Below are positions 7,092 through 12,792 of a stretch of DNA of 17,392 bases, piece by piece. A model generated the notes under the pieces. It was given only the letters and a program-made list of their open reading frames with translations. It did not search any database and was not told where the DNA came from. The stretch lies in the NCBI GenBank assembly GCA_964617065.1, contig CAZTVM010000034.1, positions 1-17,392 of the forward strand, given 5' to 3'. Position 1 is the first letter of the stretch, and every line of letters begins with the position of its first letter. Source of the DNA: JAVBNU01 sp964617065. GTDB lineage: Bacteria; Cyanobacteriota; Vampirovibrionia; Gastranaerophilales; Gastranaerophilaceae. The position numbers and the translations under genes were made by a program.

Positions 7092-7223
7092 CTAAAAAGC
7101 ATCGACCTCAGCATCATCTTTTTGTGGTTTGTTAAACTCGTTTTCATTTGATGAAAAATGAACCGATGAGCATTTTTTCGGCAAAGGACAACAAGTATAT
7201 GACAACATAGAATTAATAAGCAT
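7092..7223 (-). CDS. Small Cys-containing ORF (43 aa) coupled to the metalloprotease
   Basis: An ATG at 7223 with AAAGGA (7233-7238) nine bases upstream opens a 43-residue reading frame. It begins MLINSMLSYTCCPLPKKCSS and has an acidic tail ending KDDAEVDAF. The TAG stop (7092-7094) is followed by three bases and then the ATG of the metalloprotease, so the two are probably one transcript with coupled translation. The metalloprotease itself lacks a Shine-Dalgarno, which supports the small ORF being its leader cistron. It has three cysteines (C11, C12 and C18). It matches no family I know. It could be a small partner or a regulatory leader peptide. Alternatively, a frameshift may have split it from the protease N-terminus. 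Confidence 0.5.
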   Translation of the reverse strand: MLINSMLSYTCCPLPKKCSSVHFSSNENEFNKPQKDDAEVDAF

Positions 7224-7324
7224 TTTTCAAATTCCTTTCAGTTGTTTATGTAAAGTCAGTAAATGTGATTTATTGCTAATTCTTTTTTAAATTTTAATAT
7301 TCTGAAACAATAACGTTAAAATGC

Positions 7325-7353
7325 TTGAATTTAAAATATTTTTCAAATACTAT
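7325..7353 (+). promoter_or_regulatory. Candidate promoter of the rplS operon
   Basis: TTGAAT (7325-7330) and TACTAT (7348-7353) are separated by 17 bases and lie about 35 bases upstream of the rplS start. Each hexamer matches four of six consensus positions. The surrounding DNA is very AT-rich, so chance matches are common. Confidence 0.3.
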
Positions 7354-7387
7354 TGAACAATGAGTTAAAATAGAAAAGGTGACTGAA

Positions 7388-7741
7388 ATGAATCAAACAA
7401 TAGTCGAAATGGGTAAAAAATTTACAGATAAAGAATTACCAAGATTGAATCCTGGAGATACGGTAAAAGTTATGGTACGTATTGTAGAAGGTAATAAAGA
7501 ACGTACACAGGCTTTTGAAGGCATCATTATTAAAAAAAGAGGCAGTGGCGTAGGTGCTACAATTACCGTAAGAAAAGTGTTTCAAGGTGTTGGTGTTGAA
7601 AGAGTTTTCCCTATTTACTCTCCTCGTATAGAACGAATTAATGTACTTCGTCGTGGCGATGTTCGTCGTGCTAAGTTATATTATTTGAGAGAACGCTCAG
7701 GTAAAGCTACTCGTATTAAAGAAAAAATTGAATATAGATAA
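7388..7741 (+). CDS. rplS: 50S ribosomal protein L19
   Basis: L19 is a structural protein of the large ribosomal subunit at the 30S-50S interface. The sequence contains the family signatures FEGIIIKKRGSGVGATITVR, GVGVERVFPIYSPRIERI and VRRAKLYYLRERSGKATRIK. The length is 117 residues from the ATG at 7388. That start has AAAAGGTGA at 7374-7382, five bases upstream, and gives MNQTIVEMG, which matches the family. A GTG at 7379 lies inside this Shine-Dalgarno and is not the start. rbgA follows three bases after the stop. The order rplS-rbgA-rnhB is conserved in many bacteria and fits co-expression of a ribosomal protein with a 50S assembly GTPase. Confidence 0.97.
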   Translation: MNQTIVEMGKKFTDKELPRLNPGDTVKVMVRIVEGNKERTQAFEGIIIKKRGSGVGATITVRKVFQGVGVERVFPIYSPRIERINVLRRGDVRRAKLYYLRERSGKATRIKEKIEYR

Positions 7742-7744
7742 ATA

Positions 7745-8608
7745 ATGGTACATATTCACTGGTATCCGGGACACATTGCGAAAGCGGAACGCAAACTTAA
7801 AGAACAGTTAGCGTTAGTCGATGTCGTAATTGAAGTGCTTGATGCTCGTATTCCATACAGTTCTATGTACCCGAATATAAAAAAACTTATAGCCGAGTGT
7901 CCTCGGCTTATTTTATTAAATAAAGCCGATTTAGTTGACATTTCTTCGCTTAAACAATGGAGAGATTTAATAAAAAAAGAGACAAACTCTAAGGTTTTAA
8001 TGACTTCGTTTAAAAATTCTTCTGATATCAACGACATTTTGAGCAGCGTTGTATTATTGGGTAGACCAAAAATCGAAAAACTTATGCAAAAAGGATTGCT
8101 GGAACGTCCTGCCAGAGTTATGGTAGTTGGGATGCCTAATGTAGGAAAATCAAGTGTTATAAACAAATTAATAAAAAAAGCTAAGACCAAAGTCGGCGCA
8201 AAAGCCGGTGTTACTCGTCAACAGCAGTGGGTTAGAATTAATCCTAAAGTCGAATTGCTAGACACTCCAGGCATAATACCTTTAAAGCAAGAGTGTCAAG
8301 AAATTGCTCAAAAGTTAGCTTTTGTTAACTCTGTTGGCGAAAATGCTTATGACAATATTGAAGTTGCCAACGAACTTTTGATGAATATTGCGAAAAAACA
8401 TTCTGACACTGTTAAAAATCATTATAATTTGACGGCTGAAAATGAGTTGACTATTGATAACATAGCACTGAAACGCAATTGGCTCGTAAAAAACGGTGAG
8501 CCTGATGTTGAGCGTTGTGCGATTTTTATTTTGACCGATTTCAGAGAAGGGCGTTTAGGCAAAATGATTTTAGATGATTTCCCTGAAAATTTTGAGGCTG
8601 GTGAATGA
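7745..8608 (+). CDS. rbgA: Ribosome biogenesis GTPase RbgA/YlqF
   Basis: RbgA is a circularly permuted GTPase that promotes late assembly of the 50S subunit. The permuted order is visible: the G4 motif NKAD (residues 59-62) comes before the P-loop GMPNVGKS (129-136), then the G2 region GVT (155-157) and G3 DTPG (173-176). The N-terminal HWYPGHIAKAERKLKEQ and VIEVLDARIPYSS segments are diagnostic for the YlqF family. The 287-residue length is typical, with a C-terminal domain ending FRLGKMILDDFPE-like (GRLGKMILDDFPEN). It starts three bases after the rplS stop and its TGA overlaps the rnhB ATG as ATGA, so translation of the three genes is probably coupled. Confidence 0.95.
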   Translation: MVHIHWYPGHIAKAERKLKEQLALVDVVIEVLDARIPYSSMYPNIKKLIAECPRLILLNKADLVDISSLKQWRDLIKKETNSKVLMTSFKNSSDINDILSSVVLLGRPKIEKLMQKGLLERPARVMVVGMPNVGKSSVINKLIKKAKTKVGAKAGVTRQQQWVRINPKVELLDTPGIIPLKQECQEIAQKLAFVNSVGENAYDNIEVANELLMNIAKKHSDTVKNHYNLTAENELTIDNIALKRNWLVKNGEPDVERCAIFILTDFREGRLGKMILDDFPENFEAGE

Positions 8609-9274
8609 ATTTAAAAGTAAAATCAAATGAACTTTTTTTATTTGATAAAAAATGTTCAGAAAATTTTGCTGTAATAGGAACTGACGAAGCAGGACGAGGA
8701 CCAGGAGCAGGTCCTGTTTTCGCTGCGGCTGTTTATTTTCCTGTCATTAACGAGAAAATTGTCGAGTTACTTTTTGAAGTTAATGATTCAAAGAAATTAA
8801 GTGAAAAAACACGAGAAAAGCTCTACGATATAATAAAAAGCAACTCTGTATATTCCATACACTCAAGTAGTGTTCTTGAAATTGAAAAAATTAATATTTT
8901 ACAGGCGTCTTTGTTAGCAATGAAAAAATCTTGTGCAGACGTAATAAAGCAGCTTAATTCTGATAAAAAAGTGAAAATTTTTGTCGATGGACGACAGATT
9001 ATTCCTAAATTTGATTACGAACAAGAAAATTTAATAAAGGGCGATAGTCGTTCAGCTTCGATTGCTGCAGCTTCGATACTTGCTAAGGTAGAGAGAGATA
9101 GGTTTATGAAAGAATTGCACAACGATTTTCCACAATATAATTGGGCTAAAAACAAGGGCTATCTAACNNNNNNNNNNGCACTTAGCAGCAATTGCAGAAC
9201 ATGGTGTAACGAAATGGCATAGAGAAAAATTTTTGCAAAAATTTTTTGCAGGGCAACAGATAAGTCTATTTTAG
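8605..9274 (+). CDS. rnhB: Ribonuclease HII (interrupted by an assembly gap)
   Basis: RNase HII removes ribonucleotides from RNA-DNA hybrids and single misincorporated ribonucleotides from DNA. Catalytic residues by alignment to E. coli D16, E17, D108 and D126 are D27 and E28 (GTDEAGRG), D128 (FVDGR) and D147 (KGDSRS). NDSKKLSEKTRE and ASIAAASILAKVERDR are also present. A run of ten Ns at 9168-9177 follows KGYLT. Beyond it the true C-terminus, HLAAIAEHGVTKWHREKF to ISLF, is in another frame and ends at TAG 9272-9274. Reading straight through gives a false end at 9222. The gene is therefore probably intact in the organism and broken only by the arbitrary gap length. It overlaps rbgA by four bases, and its stop lies three bases from the convergent radical SAM gene's stop. 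Confidence 0.93.
9168..9177. other. Assembly gap (10 Ns)
   Basis: Ten undetermined bases sit inside rnhB. Family alignment (KGYxT-x-x-HL, as in E. coli KGYPTAFHLE) predicts six real bases between the flanks. A length of ten is not frame-compatible with the C-terminal part, so it is a placeholder. Confidence 0.95.
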
Positions 9275-9277
9275 TAT

Positions 9278-10207
9278 TTACTGAGTATATTTGGCGCCTT
9301 GAAAACTGTCTCTGCGTATAAATTCTCGGTCAATTTTATTTAAAACCTCAAATTTTTTTTGCAACCATCGGGGTTCGTACATTTCAACCATTAATCCATT
9401 ACCTGCAAGTCGGTGAATAGTTGTAGTCGGCGGTAAAAATTCTAAAAAATCACACACAATATTCACGTATTCCATTTCTGACATAAATTTTACAGGAGTA
9501 ATTTGGTGACGTCGGTACAATTCACTGTTTTGTAAAACGCAGAGCATGTGAATTTTTACACCATCAATTTTTAATTCTGCTAATTTTTTCGCAGTCGCCA
9601 TCATGTCATCATAAGTTTCGTTAGGTAATCCCATAATGACGTGCGCACAAACATTTATGCCTCTTTTTTTAGTTTCAAAAAAAGCTTTTTCAAAACAAGC
9701 ATAATCATGTCCTCTGTTAATATACTCAAGTGTCTTATTATGAATGGATTGTAGCCCATATTCAATCCAAATGTGGTGGGTTTGAGTATAAGTACCTATT
9801 AGGTCTAATTTTTTACCGTCAACACAGTCAGGACGGGTGCCTATACACAAACCTAATACGTCTGGATGGTCAAGGGCTTTATCATAGATGTTTTTTAGTT
9901 CGTCAACCTGTTTATAAGTATTAGAATACGCCTGCAAATAAGACAAGAACTTTTGTGCTTTAAAGCGACGTTTGAGCGTTTCAATTCCGCCATAAAGCTG
10001 CTGTTTCAGTGGGACAGCTGTATCATGAGATTTAGAGAAACTGCCGCCATCATCGCAAAAAATACACCCACCATGAGAAATAGTGCCGTCTCTATTAGGG
10101 CAACTAAAACCTGCATCAAGAGTGACTTTATAAATTTTGTATTTTAATTTTTCTTTTAAATACTCGCTAAATTGGTTGTATCGTTTGTCCGTACCGAAAA
10201 AGAGCAT
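9278..10207 (-). CDS. Radical SAM protein, YhcC-type (TIGR01212)
   Basis: This 309-residue radical SAM protein carries its 4Fe-4S cysteines in the YhcC-type spacing C-x11-C-x2-C: C36, C48 and C51 within FSCPNRDGTISHGGCIFC. The GGxxS region just after (DDGGSFSK) and the internal GLCIGTRPDC, WIEYGLQS, RGHDY and HVIMGLPNET segments are all characteristic of the YhcC subfamily. The reaction in this subfamily is not firmly established; S-adenosylmethionine cleavage is expected. The start ATG at 10207 follows the stop of a 56-residue zinc-ribbon gene by three bases, so the two are probably co-translated. It converges with rnhB, leaving only three bases between the two stop codons. Confidence 0.9.
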   Translation of the reverse strand: MLFFGTDKRYNQFSEYLKEKLKYKIYKVTLDAGFSCPNRDGTISHGGCIFCDDGGSFSKSHDTAVPLKQQLYGGIETLKRRFKAQKFLSYLQAYSNTYKQVDELKNIYDKALDHPDVLGLCIGTRPDCVDGKKLDLIGTYTQTHHIWIEYGLQSIHNKTLEYINRGHDYACFEKAFFETKKRGINVCAHVIMGLPNETYDDMMATAKKLAELKIDGVKIHMLCVLQNSELYRRHQITPVKFMSEMEYVNIVCDFLEFLPPTTTIHRLAGNGLMVEMYEPRWLQKKFEVLNKIDREFIRRDSFQGAKYTQ

Positions 10208-10210
10208 TGT

Positions 10211-10381
10211 CTAGGCTTGTTCTTCCTCATTGTCTTTAGGTGGATAAACGTAATGTTCGCCGCATTTTGGGCATACGACTTCTTGTTGTTTCCCATCATC
10301 GAGAACAGCTACTTCAAACAGTTCACGACAACTTGATTGCACACATCTTATTGCCCATGTCGGTCTAATTATTCTTGCCAT
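10211..10381 (-). CDS. Small zinc-ribbon-like protein (56 aa)
   Basis: An ATG at 10381 opens a 56-residue protein beginning MARIIRPTWAIRCVQSSCRE and ending in the acidic tail PPKDNEEEQA. Two cysteine pairs, C13-x4-C18 and C37-P-K-C40-G, are separated by a strand-like segment, as in a zinc ribbon. The second pair is the standard CPxCG knuckle; the first has an unusual four-residue spacing. GGA lies nine or so bases upstream of the ATG. It sits 24 bases downstream of pilT and three bases before the radical SAM gene, all in the same direction. Function is unknown. A role with the neighbouring radical SAM enzyme is conceivable but rests only on position. Confidence 0.7.
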   Translation of the reverse strand: MARIIRPTWAIRCVQSSCRELFEVAVLDDGKQQEVVCPKCGEHYVYPPKDNEEEQA

Positions 10382-10405
10382 AATATTTTTTCCTTTTTTT
10401 ATGTA

Positions 10406-11479
10406 CTAACTCATACCTATTAAACGTCGTAATTCATTTGGACGGCTAGATTTCATAAGCGCATCGTCAAGTGAAATTAATTTATTTTTATAAAGATTTT
10501 TCAAAGCGAAATCGAGAGTTTGCATTCCATCGCCCATGCTAGTTTGCAAAACAGAATATATTTGAGCTGTTTTAGCTTCTCTAATTAAGTTTGATATAGC
10601 ATTATTAATAATCATGACTTCTTGAGCGAGCACAACACCTTTTTTAGTAACACCATCAGGTTGTAATCGAGGCAAAAGCGTTTGAGAAAGCACGGCGACA
10701 AGACTGCTTGAAAGTTGCATACGTACTTGCTGTTGCTGACCTTCAGGGAATACGTCTATGATACGGTCAATGGACTGAATTGCAGAAGATGTATGCAATG
10801 TAGCAAAAACAAGGTGACCTGTTTCAGCTGCAGTCATAGCAAGTGACATCGTTTCCAAATCACGCAGCTCACCGACCAGAATAATGTCAGGGTCTTCACG
10901 CAAAGCTGACTTGAGCGCATTACCGAACGAACGAGTGTCTTGCCCTAATTCTCTTTGATGAACAATGCTTTTTTTTGAGTGATGTATAAATTCTATCGGG
11001 TCCTCAATAGTCAAAATGTGTTCAGAGCGAGTATTATTTATATAGTCAATCATTGAGGCAAGAGTCGTAGATTTACCGCTACCAGTAGGGCCTGTTACAA
11101 GAATTATCCCTCGAGGCGTGTTGCATAAACCTGTAACGCTATCGTGCAGTCCTAAAGTTTCCATGCTTGGGCAAATAGAATTAATGGTTCTGAATGCAGC
11201 CGCATAATTCCCTCTGTCTTTGTATACATTCACCCTAAAACGTCCTACACCGTGAATACCGTATGACAAGTCTAATTCCCAATTTTGTTCAAGCACACGT
11301 CTTTGCTCGTTACTTAACATTTGAAAAATAAGGGATTCAATATTTTCCGTCGTCATACACTCGTCACTGACTTTTATCAAATTGCCATCGACACGTAAGA
11401 CAGGCGGTAATCCGTTAGAAATATGTAAATCGCTTGCTCCTCTAGTAAGAGCCAATTCTAAAAGTTCTTCTATTAACAT
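10406..11479 (-). CDS. pilT: Type IV pilus retraction ATPase PilT
   Basis: PilT is the hexameric cytoplasmic ATPase that powers retraction of type IV pili in twitching motility and DNA uptake. Its 357 residues are typical. Walker A is GPTGSGKST (residues 130-138) and the Asp box is TIEDPIEF (157-164). Walker B lies in DPDIILVGELRD (196-207) and the His box is GHLVFATLHT (221-230). The N-terminal SDLHISNGLPPVLRVDG segment is typical PilT. HLVFATLHT favours PilT over PilB, and no tetracysteine zinc motif of PilB is present. The C-terminus SLDDALMKSSRPNELRRL matches the family. It lies 60 bases after wecB and 24 bases before a zinc-ribbon gene on the same strand. No other pilus gene is in the window. 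Confidence 0.93.
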   Translation of the reverse strand: MLIEELLELALTRGASDLHISNGLPPVLRVDGNLIKVSDECMTTENIESLIFQMLSNEQRRVLEQNWELDLSYGIHGVGRFRVNVYKDRGNYAAAFRTINSICPSMETLGLHDSVTGLCNTPRGIILVTGPTGSGKSTTLASMIDYINNTRSEHILTIEDPIEFIHHSKKSIVHQRELGQDTRSFGNALKSALREDPDIILVGELRDLETMSLAMTAAETGHLVFATLHTSSAIQSIDRIIDVFPEGQQQQVRMQLSSSLVAVLSQTLLPRLQPDGVTKKGVVLAQEVMIINNAISNLIREAKTAQIYSVLQTSMGDGMQTLDFALKNLYKNKLISLDDALMKSSRPNELRRLIGMS

Positions 11480-11500
11480 TTGTTATAAATCTCCATTGTT

Positions 11501-11519
11501 AATATTATCATATAATATT
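11501..11519. promoter_or_regulatory. Perfect 8-bp inverted repeat upstream of pilT
   Basis: AATATTAT-CAT-ATAATATT is a perfect dyad with a three-base centre, located in the 60-base gap between wecB and pilT. No T-tract follows on the minus strand, so a terminator for wecB is unlikely. A -10-like hexamer (TATGAT/GATAAT on the minus strand) lies within it, so it could be an operator over a pilT promoter. In such AT-rich DNA a chance dyad is also possible. Confidence 0.35.
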
Positions 11520-11539
11520 TTTATGATTTTGGGAAGAAT

Positions 11540-12652
11540 TTAAAATTTAATAGTTTTTAAAACATCAATTATTCTTTGCGCAGCTAGCCCATCACCGTAG
11601 GGATTAGTGGCTTTTGCCATTTTTGAATATTCATTTTCATTATCCAGAAGATTTTGCACTTCGTCGACAATTTTTTTTGCATCAGTACCTACAAGCTTGA
11701 CAGTACCATATTCAACAGCCTCAGGACGTTCAGTTGTACTTCTCAAAACGAGTACCGGCTTTCCTAAAGACGGAGCTTCTTCTTGTACACCACCTGAGTC
11801 TGACAGAATTATATGCGATTGTTTCATCAAACTAGCAAAAGGCGCATACTCCAACGGCTCAATTAAATAAATTCGCTCTTTGTTTCCCAATAGTTCAAAA
11901 ACTACTTTTCTTATATTTGGGTTCAGATGTACAGGATATACGACTTGCACATCTTCATTTTTTTTGATTATTTCTAAAACAGCGTGGCAAATGTTTTTTA
12001 TCGGCTCGCCAAAATTTTCTCGTCTATGCGAAGTTAATAAAATTGTTTTCAGATTTTTATTCAAATTTAAGTAAGACAAATCAACTTCACTGTTTTTAAC
12101 GGTGTAAAGTAGTGCGTCAATTACTGTATTACCTGTTTTGTAAATATGTTTTTCAGAAATTCCTGAATTTATTAAATTTTTGCATGACGTTTCAGTAGGT
12201 GCAAAATGGTATTCGCACACAGCGTCAGCAAAAACTCTGTTAATTTCTTCAGGAAAGGGGTAATACTTATCAAATGTTCTCAATCCTGCTTCAACATGAC
12301 CTACTGGAATTTTAGCGTAAAAAGCCGACAAAGCTGCCGCCATAGATGTCGTCGTATCGCCGTGCACCAGAACTATATGAGGCAAAAAATCTTCTATCAC
12401 ATTCTTCGTTTGCAAAAGTACATTTGACGTAAGTGTCCATAAATCCTGATTTTCTTTCATTATGTTCAAGTCGTAATCCGGCTTTATTTTGAATAATTCC
12501 AAAACCTGATCGAGCATTTGTCTGTGTTGCGCTGTTACACAAACTTTCGAGTCAAAAATGTCATTATTATTCGCCAAAAGCTGTACAATAGGCGCCATTT
12601 TAATAGCTTCTGGTCTTGTGCCAAATATTGTTAATACTTTTATTTTTTTCAA
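11540..12652 (-). CDS. wecB: UDP-N-acetylglucosamine 2-epimerase (non-hydrolysing)
   Basis: WecB/MnaA interconverts UDP-GlcNAc and UDP-ManNAc, supplying ManNAc units for surface polysaccharides. The 370-residue length is typical. Family residues corresponding to E. coli K15, D95, E117, E131 and H213 are K18 (GTRPEAIKMAP), D99 (HGDTTT), E121 (HVEAGLRT), E135 (PFPEE) and H209 (SHRRENFG). The SDSGGVQEEAPSLGKPVL segment and RPEAVEYGT are also conserved. The start is a TTG at 12652 giving MKKIKVLTIFGTRPEA, with AGGA about eight bases upstream. No in-frame ATG exists before the catalytic lysine, so the TTG is needed. It is isolated from other polysaccharide genes. It diverges from the M16 peptidase gene across 140 bases and may share transcription with pilT downstream. 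Confidence 0.93.
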   Translation of the reverse strand: MKKIKVLTIFGTRPEAIKMAPIVQLLANNNDIFDSKVCVTAQHRQMLDQVLELFKIKPDYDLNIMKENQDLWTLTSNVLLQTKNVIEDFLPHIVLVHGDTTTSMAAALSAFYAKIPVGHVEAGLRTFDKYYPFPEEINRVFADAVCEYHFAPTETSCKNLINSGISEKHIYKTGNTVIDALLYTVKNSEVDLSYLNLNKNLKTILLTSHRRENFGEPIKNICHAVLEIIKKNEDVQVVYPVHLNPNIRKVVFELLGNKERIYLIEPLEYAPFASLMKQSHIILSDSGGVQEEAPSLGKPVLVLRSTTERPEAVEYGTVKLVGTDAKKIVDEVQNLLDNENEYSKMAKATNPYGDGLAAQRIIDVLKTIKF

Positions 12653-12760
12653 GATTTTATCCTACTCTTATAACTACCATAATTCTACTATTTAACAAAA
12701 ATAAGTCCAGCTATACAAAAATATAAATTAAAGATTAGTACACTTTTGCATATTTTAAAC

Positions 12761-12788
12761 TATAATATTATATATAAATTATGGAGGG
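12761..12788 (+). promoter_or_regulatory. -10 element and ribosome-binding site of the M16 peptidase gene
   Basis: A consensus TATAAT lies at 12761-12766, and a strong Shine-Dalgarno GGAGGG at 12783-12788 is four bases before the ATG. The only -35 candidate is weak (AGTACA at 12737-12742, 18-base spacer). The region is AT-rich, so the -10 is tentative while the ribosome-binding site is clear. Confidence 0.4.
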
Positions 12789-12792
12789 ATAA

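Noticed and set aside
7756..8190. 144-residue minus-strand open frame inside rbgA
   Set aside because: It is the antisense shadow of a well-conserved gene, with no family resemblance and no start signals.
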